From Bacillota bacterium (GTDB lineage: Bacteria > Bacillota > Clostridia > Lachnospirales > Lachnospiraceae): DNA of 8,800 nt. Location of the stretch: positions 1-8,800 of the forward strand of contig JAEYXC010000342.1 of the NCBI GenBank assembly GCA_023428655.1. Reading direction: 5' to 3'. The translations under genes were made by a program, and so were the position numbers. The notes under the pieces were generated by a model that was not told the DNA's origin, did no database searches, and was given only the letters and a program-made list of their open reading frames with translations. Of this stretch, positions 1 through 7,120 are shown piece by piece. Numbering within the stretch: the stretch's first letter is position 1; every line of letters begins with the position of its first letter.

Positions 1-1206
1 CTTCACAGCATCCTTATTTAGCTCTATTCCAATCACCTTTCTCGCATGGTCTGAAGCAATGATTCCGATGGTTCCCGTTCCGCAATAAGCATCAATCACA
101 AGCTCTTCACCGGTCAGAGCAGCAAGCTCAATGGCTTTATTATAAAGCAATTCGGTTTGAGCCGGGTTCACCTGATAGAAGGATTTCGGGGAGATGCGGA
201 AGGTTTTTCCGCAAAGGCTATCCTCGATATATCCCTTACCATAGATTACCTGTTCCTTATCTCCGAGTATCATACTGGTCTGCTTATCATTCACATTGAC
301 TACAACGGTAGTAATCTCCGGGTGCTCCTTACGAAGTGCCTTCACAAAATTATTCTTGGAGGGCATGATTGGAGATGCCAGAACGAGAACCACCATGATT
401 TCACCACTATGGTAACCGGAGCGAATTAGTACGTGTCGAAGTAACCCATAGCCGGAATCCTCATCATAAGTCAATATCTTAAAGGATTTGAGCATACCAC
501 GGATCGTAGCAATAATCGCATCCGCCTTTTCATTATGAATCAGGCACCGATCTACGGCGATTACTCGATGAGTTCCCTCCGCATAGACACCGGAGATTGG
601 ATTACCCTTTCGATCATGATCAAAAACCACATGTACCTTATGGCGATAATGATCCGGCTTCTTCATCCCAAGGATTGGCTCAACCCTACAATATTTATTC
701 AGTAACTTCTCTACTTCCCTTTGTTTGCCTGCTAGGTGCTTATCATATCCGTCCTTCAATATTTTGCAGCCGCCACAACCGCGTTCATAGGTGCAGGCCC
801 CTCTACGCTTAGGTGTTGTAGCTATTTCTTGATTACCACGCTCAGGTCCCAATTTTCCTACCTGGGTCGCATTCTTCTCCTTAAAGGCAGTGGATTTCTT
901 CTGTCCATTGGGCTTTGCATCCTTCTGAGCATAAGTATGTTTACTCTTCGGTGAATACCCGGTAGTCCCCTTCTGCCCAGAAGATGATGAATTACCACCC
1001 TTGCCTGTCGTTTTTTTTGAGGTACCAATCCCCTTTTGATTACCGGACTTCTTCCAGCCTGTAGCTTTCACAAAGTCTTCAAAATCCTCAAAGGCTCCTA
1101 CGTCCTCGTATCCCTCTCGCTGCTTGTTGGCTTTCTTGAAATCAATCCGATCTGTGCTCGAATTGGTAATCGACTTTTTATTTCCCGTTCTATACTCATT
1201 TCTCAT
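1..1206 (-). CDS. rlmD: 23S rRNA (uracil-5-)-methyltransferase, RumA/RlmD family (C terminus beyond window)
   Basis: This is a SAM-dependent enzyme of the TrmA/RumA family, expected to methylate C5 of a uridine in 23S rRNA in the cytoplasm. The 402 visible residues start with ATG at 1206 and run off the window edge without a stop. The 4Fe-4S cluster cysteines are C138, C144 and C147 (C-x5-C-x2-C) plus C221 in VDRCLIHN. The family motif FYQVNP is at 343-348 and the SAM-binding loop DAYCGTGTIG at 372-381. The catalytic Cys and general base would lie in the missing part. Residues 1-137 are a basic, Gly/Ser/Thr/Lys/Gln-rich low-complexity stretch in place of the usual TRAM domain. The start is supported by GGAGAAGGAG (1217-1226), ten bases upstream and inside the end of the preceding gene, so the two are very probably co-transcribed. 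Family assignment is firm. Which uridine is the target (U1939, U747 or both, as in Firmicute RlmCD) cannot be told from sequence. Confidence 0.9.
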   Translation of the reverse strand, partial: MRNEYRTGNKKSITNSSTDRIDFKKANKQREGYEDVGAFEDFEDFVKATGWKKSGNQKGIGTSKKTTGKGGNSSSSGQKGTTGYSPKSKHTYAQKDAKPNGQKKSTAFKEKNATQVGKLGPERGNQEIATTPKRRGACTYERGCGGCKILKDGYDKHLAGKQREVEKLLNKYCRVEPILGMKKPDHYRHKVHVVFDHDRKGNPISGVYAEGTHRVIAVDRCLIHNEKADAIIATIRGMLKSFKILTYDEDSGYGLLRHVLIRSGYHSGEIMVVLVLASPIMPSKNNFVKALRKEHPEITTVVVNVNDKQTSMILGDKEQVIYGKGYIEDSLCGKTFRISPKSFYQVNPAQTELLYNKAIELAALTGEELVIDAYCGTGTIGIIASDHARKVIGIELNKDAVK

Positions 1207-1211
1207 ACGAA

Positions 1212-2114
1212 TTAAACTCCTTCTCCGTTAAATTCCGGTATAAAGCTTTCGCTTGCGGTCTCTCCCTCCTGGATAAAACCGTTCTCCACGCCGATCTCTA
1301 TTGCATAATTGATAAGCTCCTCATATTCTTCCTCACTGACCCTACGATTGATGTTGGGATATGAGCTCATCCCCGTTAAGGGGGTATATTGATTCATAAT
1401 GCTGATATAGATAGTATCTCCATACATTTCATATAAATATCGGATAATGTTCTTTGAATCTGATAGATAACTGGGCAATAACAGATGTCGAACAATAACA
1501 CCACGCTTCATCATTCCTCGCTGATCAAACTTAGCTTCTGTAACCTGCCTTACCATCTCATCCAGTGCTTTCGAAGCATATGCAAAATAATTCTCCGCCT
1601 TTGAATAAAGCCTTGCCGGTTCCGGATGAAGATATTTAAAATCCGGTAGATAAATATCGATATAACCTTCTAACAGTCTTAAAGTCTCCACCTTCTCATA
1701 CGCGCTGCTGTTATATACAATAGGAATGGCTAAGCCCTTCGCTTTTGCTAACTTAATTGAAGTAATAATCTGTGGAACGTAATGACTAGGTGTTACCAGA
1801 TTGATATTATTCGCCTTCTTCTCCTGAAGCTCCAGAAATATATCACAAAGACGCTCAGCAGTGATTGGCTTGCCTGCATGACCAGTGGCAATATTACGGT
1901 TTTGACAATAGACACAGCCAAGGGAACACCCTGAGAAGAAAACCGTTCCGGAGCCTTCCTCCCCTGAGATACAGGGCTCCTCCCACATATGCAGAGCTGC
2001 TCTTGCAACCATCAGCTCCCCGTCCACCTTACAATATCCCTTCTTACCAGATGCTCGGTCCACCTTACATTCTCGGGGACAGAGACTACATTCCTTCATT
2101 TCACTCCAACCCAT
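1212..2114 (-). CDS. PflX-type radical SAM protein (pyruvate formate-lyase activating enzyme-related)
   Basis: This 300-residue protein carries the radical SAM cluster motif C63-x3-C67-x2-C70 (CSLGCVYC), which binds the 4Fe-4S cluster that cleaves S-adenosylmethionine. An additional N-terminal set of cysteines (C9, C12, C16, C28; CSLCPREC then GYC) may bind another metal or cluster. The N-terminal cysteine-rich segment and the ending FIPEFNGEGV match my recollection of the PflX-like family (COG1313), which is distinct from true PflA. The substrate of that family is not established and no glycyl radical enzyme is visible nearby, so activation of one is not supported here. The start is backed by AGAGGA about six bases upstream of ATG 2114. 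The TAA lies 5 bp before the methyltransferase gene, whose ribosome binding site is embedded in this gene's last codons. Length is typical of the family. Family confidence is high; function is unknown. Confidence 0.88.
   Translation of the reverse strand: MGWSEMKECSLCPRECKVDRASGKKGYCKVDGELMVARAALHMWEEPCISGEEGSGTVFFSGCSLGCVYCQNRNIATGHAGKPITAERLCDIFLELQEKKANNINLVTPSHYVPQIITSIKLAKAKGLAIPIVYNSSAYEKVETLRLLEGYIDIYLPDFKYLHPEPARLYSKAENYFAYASKALDEMVRQVTEAKFDQRGMMKRGVIVRHLLLPSYLSDSKNIIRYLYEMYGDTIYISIMNQYTPLTGMSSYPNINRRVSEEEYEELINYAIEIGVENGFIQEGETASESFIPEFNGEGV
1217..1226 (-). promoter_or_regulatory. Ribosome binding site of rlmD embedded in the preceding gene
   Basis: GGAGAAGGAG on the minus strand spans the codons for Gly-Glu-Gly at the end of the radical SAM gene and lies ten bases before ATG 1206. 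It decides the start of the methyltransferase gene, and therefore that its long low-complexity N terminus is translated. It also suggests coupled translation of the two genes. Confidence 0.7.
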
Positions 2115-2184
2115 AGTACTTCCTCTATCATAATAATAAAATATCCAAGCTTACGTTAATACATTTTACTTGATTTAATTTCTA

Positions 2185-2214
2185 AATACAATGAATAAAT
2201 ACTATTTTTGTCTA
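2185..2214 (-). promoter_or_regulatory. Candidate sigma-A promoter for the radical SAM / rRNA methyltransferase pair
   Basis: Read on the minus strand, TAGACA (2209-2214, five of six matches to the -35 consensus) is followed after 18 bp by TGTATT (2185-2190, four of six matches to the -10). Transcription would start near 2178 and leave a leader of about 64 bases before ATG 2114. It sits just downstream of a stem-loop that could end the preceding transcript. A weaker alternative is TTAACG-18-TATTAT (2130-2159), which would give a very short leader. The region is AT-rich, so chance matches are likely. Confidence 0.35.
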
Positions 2215-2230
2215 AGACGAACCGGCAGAG

Positions 2231-2313
2231 AAAAAGAGGTCTTCGTTCACTGCATCCTGAGAAAGGAATTACAACGTCCTTCCATAATAGGATTTATAAT
2301 ACGAAAACCTCTT
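2231..2313 (-). terminator. Nested stem-loop, possible Rho-independent terminator or structured RNA
   Basis: On the minus strand, 2313-2301 pairs with 2246-2234 over 13 bp, counting one U-G pair. On the plus strand the same position is a C-A mismatch, which favours minus-strand transcription. Inside are a symmetric 7x7 internal loop, a 5-bp helix (2293-2289 with 2258-2254), a small asymmetric loop, and a 7-bp helix (2283-2277 with 2267-2261) closed by a 9-base loop. A run of five T follows at 2235-2231. It lies about 120 bp beyond the stop of the MshEN gene and upstream of the radical SAM gene. It may be that gene's terminator. The long, interrupted arms are unusual for a simple terminator, so a regulatory leader RNA is also possible. 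Confidence 0.4.
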
Positions 2314-2434
2314 AGCATCGATATATATGTTACATACTTCATTAAAATGGAAATGGGCTACAATCAGATTATGTACAAAGAATACCGTAATCGGGAAAAT
2401 ATTTGCTTTTCAATTAATCTTTTGGCACTCATAA

Positions 2435-3793
2435 TTAATATATTTTTGCTTTATTAATCACGCTTTTCATAGACGTCAGAATAAGCTGCGCATATTCGAT
2501 GGTATCGCTCGCTGCCAAATAATCCTCGATCAAAATCTGCTGAATGGGCCACCCCACCTGCTCTGCCTTCTGTATCGCAAAGCTTGCTTCCTCCTCATTG
2601 ATATAATGTGCTTCCTTCAGCAAATCAATCAAGCCGGGGATTACCTTCGCCTGTCTTGCGTTCTTGTCCTGCTTATTGTTTAATCGTTCAAAGGATTTGA
2701 TCAGGTTGGCAATCTGTCCGTTGATCAAGCCCTTTCCCGTAAGCCAGCTTATAATAATCTCCTTATTCGGCACCTGTGCAAGCTGTAGCGGCTCTACCAA
2801 TCCCGTCGCTTTAATGAAGAGGTAAGTATCAATTCTTCCAGCAAAATAGGTTGAAATAAATTGTTCCCATTCCTTATCCGACAGACGCTCGTAGGCTTCC
2901 GTTATTCGTTCCTGCAAAAGCTTTTCATATTCACTGTAATCCTTGATGGAATGATCAATCTTGTTAAGAATCTCATATATTTTGGAGGGTCTGGCAGCAA
3001 CCAGATGAATTTCGTCTCCGAACATTTCCTTCAAGGCCGCAAACACACCTGCTTTCGAAGCATCACCACAGGCTATGACCAGTTTATTATCGGAACGATA
3101 TCCGAGGGGTAACACCTGTAATGCCTTCGCCTTGTTTAAATTCATCTTGGAAATCCAAGAAATATCTCTATAATCACCCTTCGCATCCAGCTCATAGTAA
3201 GGAACATTCTGTTGAGCAGCAAGTGTGCTGTATAGCTCCGTCTCATCGATAAAGCCCAAGGCTAGAAGGCTCTCACCCAATTTACAGCCAATTTTTTTCT
3301 GATAATATAGGCCTGTCTCCAATTGCTCCGGCTGAATTAATCCTCTTTCAATTAATATTCTTCCCAATTGCATTTTATTATCCAGGAAGGGATTATTCAT
3401 CCGGGGATCATGAATATAGGTCATGTCCTCGGTCAATACAAAATATTTACCGAGCTTTGAATCATGAATCACTCTTTTATTCAGATCGATTGCTAATCGA
3501 ACTAAATCCTCCAGGGATATTATACTTACACTTAGCTTACAGCAGTTCTCAATATTACCGTCCGTGATCCACTCCATATAATTACTGTGATCATAGGTTT
3601 GCTTCGTTCTTCCGTTCTTACGGACTAAAATAATTACAAAAAAAATGATAATAAAAGCATCTGCCATATAAGCGATCGTTGCTGATTCGGATTGGATGCT
3701 TTTATAGGTCCAATAAACACTGGCACACAAGGAAAACAAACCAATTAAGATATACAATACCTTAAGACGATTTCGATTCATGATTTCTCTCAT
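2435..3793 (-). CDS. Membrane-anchored MshEN (GspE/MshE N-terminal) domain protein, no effector domain
   Basis: The role is unknown. In 452 residues there are two hydrophobic helices (about 10-29 and 39-57) and an uncharacterised cytosolic segment (about 63-138). Next comes an MshEN domain in the exact 24-5-24 layout: motif one at 142-165, spacer 166-170, motif two at 171-194. The second half of a GspE N-terminal domain follows (about 195-278, including ALQVLPLGY and KLVIACGDA). The rest is mainly helical, with a degenerate MshEN-like repeat at 387-439. MshEN domains of the MshE type bind c-di-GMP. Here the leading Arg of each RLG motif is Gln142 and Lys171, so binding is plausible but unproven. 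No Walker motif or glycosyltransferase domain follows, unlike MshE/GspE ATPases or NfrB-like proteins. The gene appears monocistronic, with its own promoter at 3863-3890. The start is uncertain: ATG 3793 has a poorly placed AAGG, and ATG 3781 (Met5) is an alternative. Confidence 0.8.
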   Translation of the reverse strand: MREIMNRNRLKVLYILIGLFSLCASVYWTYKSIQSESATIAYMADAFIIIFFVIILVRKNGRTKQTYDHSNYMEWITDGNIENCCKLSVSIISLEDLVRLAIDLNKRVIHDSKLGKYFVLTEDMTYIHDPRMNNPFLDNKMQLGRILIERGLIQPEQLETGLYYQKKIGCKLGESLLALGFIDETELYSTLAAQQNVPYYELDAKGDYRDISWISKMNLNKAKALQVLPLGYRSDNKLVIACGDASKAGVFAALKEMFGDEIHLVAARPSKIYEILNKIDHSIKDYSEYEKLLQERITEAYERLSDKEWEQFISTYFAGRIDTYLFIKATGLVEPLQLAQVPNKEIIISWLTGKGLINGQIANLIKSFERLNNKQDKNARQAKVIPGLIDLLKEAHYINEEEASFAIQKAEQVGWPIQQILIEDYLAASDTIEYAQLILTSMKSVINKAKIY

Positions 3794-3862
3794 ACCTTAC
3801 GGTATATCCCCCACAATTATTCGTATTCGATCCATCTAAAACTAATTTCCTATATACAATTC

Positions 3863-3890
3863 ATTATATCACTAATTGTCGAAAATCCAA
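3863..3890 (-). promoter_or_regulatory. Extended -10 promoter of the MshEN-domain gene
   Basis: On the minus strand a perfect TATAAT (3863-3868) is preceded by TGA (3869-3871), making an extended -10. A weak -35, TTGGAT (3885-3890), lies 16 bp upstream. Initiation near 3856 would give a leader of about 60 bases before ATG 3793. This is the best promoter match in the window and implies that the MshEN gene is transcribed separately from the reductase gene upstream of it. Confidence 0.65.
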
Positions 3891-3899
3891 GTAAATTTT

Positions 3900-3949
3900 T
3901 TGTGTAGACTTCCAGCCCCAATCGATTGAAATATGCTTAAGCTACACAA
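3900..3949. repeat. Inverted repeat with two internal palindromes upstream of a promoter
   Basis: TTGTGTAG (3900-3907) and CTACACAA (3942-3949) are perfect 8-bp inverted arms. With one bulged base at 3908 they extend to 11 bp (3909-3911 with 3939-3941). The region between holds two perfect palindromes: CAATCGATTG (3919-3928) and GCTTAAGC (3935-3942), the latter overlapping one arm by a base. The element lies just upstream of the -35 of the MshEN gene promoter and downstream of the reductase stop. It is not followed by a T-run on either strand, so it does not look like a terminator. A regulator binding site is possible. Confidence 0.4.
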
Positions 3950-3983
3950 TATTGAACATCTGCTTTACATCTCTTTTCCTGCA

Positions 3984-5174
3984 TTATTTCACCTTTAATA
4001 TCCTTCTGGCTACGGAGACCATCGGCTGAAAGAGAAGTCCTTCCATTTCCTTCTTAACCTGCTTTAATTCTCTCCGAATCGGTATATTCTGAGGGCAATG
4101 ATGCTCACACTTACCACACTCCGTACACAAGGAGGCATAGGCCGGTTGCTTTGACATCACACCCAAGGTCTGCATATATTTCAAACGATGATCTCTGGAA
4201 TTCAGCAGATATTTATCATTGTAAGCAGAAAAACAACCCGGGATATCTACACCGTGAGGACATGGCATACAGTAGCCACAGGCAGTACAAGGTACCTTGG
4301 TCTTCTCATGCATTATCGATTTCACCTTGTCAAAGACCGCAAGCTCCTCCATGGATAGGGAATCCGCCTCTGCCTTGGATGCAATCGCCATATTCTCCTC
4401 TAACTGCTGTTCATTACTCATTCCAGATAAGATCACTGTAACCTCCGGATGATTCCATATCCAACGTAGAGCCCATTCGGCCGGCGTCCGTCTAGGATCA
4501 TACTCTTTGAAGGCCTTAAGGACCTGCTCCGGAAGATTATTCACAAGCTTTCCTCCACGAAGCGGCTCCATTACTATGACCGGAATCCCCATAGCTCCTG
4601 CCAGCTCCAGGCCCGACTTTGTTGCTTGATTATTTTCATCCAGATAATTATATTGTATCTGGCAAAAATCCCAGGGATACGCGGTTAAAATCTGTTCAAA
4701 ATCATTCTTCCCGCCATGAAAGGAGAATCCGATATTTCGAATCTTACCTTCCTTTTTCAATTGCTCCAGCCAGTCCATAACACCGATACGGATCATACGA
4801 TCCAATGTCGGTTTATCGGTCAGCATATGGAGCAGATAATAATCAATGTAATTCGTACGAAGCTTATTGCATTGAGTCTCAAATATCTTCTTTGCTCCTT
4901 CCAGCTTACTCACCATAAAGGGTGGCAGCTTAGTGGCGATTTTCACCTTCTCACGATAACCACCTTGTAAGGCATCTCCAAGAAGAGCTTCACTCTTACC
5001 CCCATGATAAAAATAAGCTGTATCAAAATAATTCATCCCTTGATCGATCGCAGATCGGATCAGGGCTATGGATCTGGGTTCATCAATCCCGGCTCCCTTT
5101 TGTGGGAAGCGCATGCATCCAAAGCCTAGGGTAGAAAGCTCCTCCCCATTTTTGGGGTTCATTCTGGTTAACAT
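3984..5174 (-). CDS. Aldo/keto reductase with C-terminal 4Fe-4S ferredoxin-type domain
   Basis: This 396-residue fusion joins an NAD(P)H-dependent aldo/keto reductase barrel (about 1-285) to a ferredoxin-like tail, the layout of the COG1453 family common in anaerobes. The catalytic tetrad is visible: D51 and Y56 (DTAYFY), K82 (ATKLP) and H116 (LLHML). The tail has C296, C299, C302 and C305 (CTACGYCMPCP), then C350, C353, C356 and C360 (CTECGKCEHHCP), so up to two clusters may be bound. C314 is a further candidate ligand. The protein should be cytoplasmic; its substrate and whether electrons pass between cluster and barrel are unknown. AGGAGGT sits six bases upstream of ATG 5174, and the site includes the TAG stop of the preceding threonine aldolase gene, 10 bp away, so the two are co-transcribed. 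No terminator is visible after the gene. Confidence 0.92.
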   Translation of the reverse strand: MLTRMNPKNGEELSTLGFGCMRFPQKGAGIDEPRSIALIRSAIDQGMNYFDTAYFYHGGKSEALLGDALQGGYREKVKIATKLPPFMVSKLEGAKKIFETQCNKLRTNYIDYYLLHMLTDKPTLDRMIRIGVMDWLEQLKKEGKIRNIGFSFHGGKNDFEQILTAYPWDFCQIQYNYLDENNQATKSGLELAGAMGIPVIVMEPLRGGKLVNNLPEQVLKAFKEYDPRRTPAEWALRWIWNHPEVTVILSGMSNEQQLEENMAIASKAEADSLSMEELAVFDKVKSIMHEKTKVPCTACGYCMPCPHGVDIPGCFSAYNDKYLLNSRDHRLKYMQTLGVMSKQPAYASLCTECGKCEHHCPQNIPIRRELKQVKKEMEGLLFQPMVSVARRILKVK

Positions 5175-5184
5175 CCCCTACCTC

Positions 5185-6207
5185 CTAACATTCGCGAATC
5201 ACCCTTATTAATTGATCGACATTACTCCGAGTCGTAGCCCAGGAGGTGACAAGACGAATTGCACAGTGTTTCTCATCCACTCTCTCCTGAATCGAAAAGC
5301 TGCATTCCTCCTCCAGCCTTTGAATATCCTCCTCGGGAAGAATCGGGAATAATTGATTGGAGCATATAGGAGCATAGAAGGGGTATCCCTTATCGGTCAA
5401 TGCTTTTGCCAGTTGCTCCGCCATCCGGTTCGCATGGGTACCCAGCTCGTAATACAAGCCATTTTCGAAGAGAGCTTCAAACTGCATTCCAATTACAAAG
5501 CCCTTTGCCATCATAGCACCCCGCTGTTTAATCAGGTAACGGAAATCCTCCTTTAACTCCTCCTTACCGATCACGAGAGCCTCACCCAGTAAAGCTCCGT
5601 TCTTCGTACCACCAATATAAAACACATCCACCAATTTGGCAATATCCTCTAGCGATAGATCGTTTCTTCTGCAGGTCAATGCGCTTCCTAGACGTGCTCC
5701 ATCCAGAAAGAGCAGTAAATTCTCACGTTGGCATAATTCTCGAATTGCGGTTAGCTCTGCTTTCGAATAGATGGTTCCAAGCTCCGTCGTATTCGACAAA
5801 TATACCATCCTTGGCTGTACCATATGCTCGTCCGTATGATAACGAAGTGCCTTCCGTATGGAGGCTGGAGTTAGCTTTCCTTCCTGATGCGGCACAGTAA
5901 CAACCTTATGCCCCGTTGCCTCAATGGCACCGGTCTCATGAACATTCACATGTCCGGTATCCGCTGCGATTACACACTGGTGAGGTCGTAGAAAGGAGGA
6001 AATGACTAACAGGTTCGTCTGGGTTCCTCCCGGTATAAAATGGATATCAACATCCTCACGACCAATTTCCTTTTTAATATATTGTTTCGCCCGGTCACTG
6101 TGATGATCGTTTCCATATCCGATGTTTTGCTCCAGATTTGATTTCATCATCAGCTCCAATACATGAGGGTGTGCTCCCTCACTATAATCATTCATAAAGC
6201 TTATCAT
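5185..6207 (-). CDS. Threonine aldolase family PLP enzyme (low-specificity L-threonine aldolase-like)
   Basis: This is a fold-type I PLP enzyme of the beta-eliminating lyase/threonine aldolase family, expected to split L-threonine or L-allo-threonine into glycine and acetaldehyde in the cytoplasm. Visible landmarks are the opening FMNDYSEGAHP, the phosphate-binding PGGTQTN (59-65), the ring-stacking H86 followed by E91 in H-x4-E, the aspartate D169 with R172 in LFLDGARLG, and the Schiff-base lysine K202 in IGGTKNGALLG. The 340-residue length is normal for the family. GGAGGAAGG lies just upstream of ATG 6207; Met5 is a less well placed alternative. It follows ftsX by 19 bp and precedes the reductase by 10 bp, so it is part of the same operon. 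Related enzymes acting on other beta-hydroxy amino acids cannot be excluded. Confidence 0.88.
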   Translation of the reverse strand: MISFMNDYSEGAHPHVLELMMKSNLEQNIGYGNDHHSDRAKQYIKKEIGREDVDIHFIPGGTQTNLLVISSFLRPHQCVIAADTGHVNVHETGAIEATGHKVVTVPHQEGKLTPASIRKALRYHTDEHMVQPRMVYLSNTTELGTIYSKAELTAIRELCQRENLLLFLDGARLGSALTCRRNDLSLEDIAKLVDVFYIGGTKNGALLGEALVIGKEELKEDFRYLIKQRGAMMAKGFVIGMQFEALFENGLYYELGTHANRMAEQLAKALTDKGYPFYAPICSNQLFPILPEEDIQRLEEECSFSIQERVDEKHCAIRLVTSWATTRSNVDQLIRVIREC

Positions 6208-6226
6208 TGTCCTTCCTCCATTGTAT

Positions 6227-7120
6227 TTATGATTTGTCCTTCTTCATGCTGCTTAAGCCAAATAGACTGCCTAGAACTCCAAGGCCTGCACTGACACTAA
6301 TAATAAACAGACTGACGTCAAACTGCAGCTGGAGCTGCTTCGGAAGTGGAATAAACGGTAATACTCCATCCAACCGCTGATATCCTCCCTGAATAACGCT
6401 AAGCAGTAATATCATTGCCAGAGTACCACCGATTAATGTCATCATCGTCCCGGCCAGCAGAAAGGGAAACCCAATAAATCCGTTCGGAGCTCCCAGAAGA
6501 CGCAGCGTATTAATCTGTTCCCGATTATTATAAATCCCCTGTCGTATCATATGGGATATGATAATAAGGGTTGTCATTCCAACGGCTAATATAATAAAGG
6601 AGCCGGCAATCTTTACCCCATCCGTTAATTGCTTCATCTGTCCAAGAATTTCTCTGTTGTCTCTGACATAATCAATTCCATCTAGAGCGATCAGTTGATC
6701 GATTACCTCCTGCATCCGATTAAGATCAATTCTTATCTCCAGAAAGGCTTCAAAGGGATTGTCTTCAAAGAGCTCCAAAATATCCGCTTCCTTACCAAGA
6801 AGCTTCTCCATCTGATCCTTTGCTTGCTCCTTCTCAATATATCGGGTGCTTATGACCCCTTCCAAGCCCTGTATTTGCTTGGTGAGTTCACTGACCTGTG
6901 TCAAATCCTCCGGATTATTTAGATAAGCACTAATCTCCGCCTCCTGCTCCAGGGTATTTATCATCTGATCCCCAATGGACCAGCCAATGAAAACGATTCC
7001 TAAGAGGAACAGGATCAATCCGGTACCAAGGACGGAGAACAGATTGGATAACGGATTAAATCGTATGGTTCTGAATGCTTCCAGAATAAAGTAACCGAGA
7101 TTATAGAAAAATGTCTTCAT
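6227..7120 (-). CDS. ftsX: Cell division ABC transporter permease FtsX
   Basis: FtsX is the membrane partner of FtsE. It does not transport but relays ATP hydrolysis to peptidoglycan hydrolases or their activators outside the membrane. The 297 residues show the family topology: TM1 about 24-48, an extracytoplasmic domain about 50-170, then TM2 (171-189), TM3 (213-243) and TM4 (268-290). The large first loop is where partner proteins dock in known FtsEX systems. The segment NREQINTLRLLGAPNGF (199-215) matches the conserved cytosolic region before TM3. ATG 7120 overlaps the TGA of ftsE as ATGA, indicating translational coupling. With ftsE and the coiled-coil gene it forms a division or cell-wall module. 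No truncation is seen. Confidence 0.93.
   Translation of the reverse strand: MKTFFYNLGYFILEAFRTIRFNPLSNLFSVLGTGLILFLLGIVFIGWSIGDQMINTLEQEAEISAYLNNPEDLTQVSELTKQIQGLEGVISTRYIEKEQAKDQMEKLLGKEADILELFEDNPFEAFLEIRIDLNRMQEVIDQLIALDGIDYVRDNREILGQMKQLTDGVKIAGSFIILAVGMTTLIIISHMIRQGIYNNREQINTLRLLGAPNGFIGFPFLLAGTMMTLIGGTLAMILLLSVIQGGYQRLDGVLPFIPLPKQLQLQFDVSLFIISVSAGLGVLGSLFGLSSMKKDKS

Larger units (their letters stand above)
2115..2434. other. 320-bp intergenic spacer without a supported gene
   Basis: This AT-rich stretch separates two minus-strand genes. It contains the nested stem-loop at 2231-2313, the candidate promoter at 2185-2214 and the ribosome binding site of the radical SAM gene. A plus-strand open frame of 88 codons (2191-2457) crosses it. 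That frame has no ribosome binding site, no recognisable domain, and runs into the end of the opposite gene, so I do not call it a gene. I see nothing else in 2314-2434. Confidence 0.7.

Noticed and set aside
157..954. Several plus-strand open frames opposite the rRNA methyltransferase
   Set aside because: They lie antisense to a frame with clear family motifs and have no domains or ribosome binding sites of their own.
2191..2457. Plus-strand open frame of 88 codons in the 320-bp spacer
   Set aside because: There is no ribosome binding site before its ATG, no recognisable domain, AT-rich composition, and it overlaps the end of a well-supported opposite gene as well as the stem-loop.
3900..3949. 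Inverted repeat as a Rho-independent terminator of the reductase gene
   Set aside because: On the minus strand the second arm is followed by A-rich sequence, not a T-run, and on the plus strand no T-run follows either.
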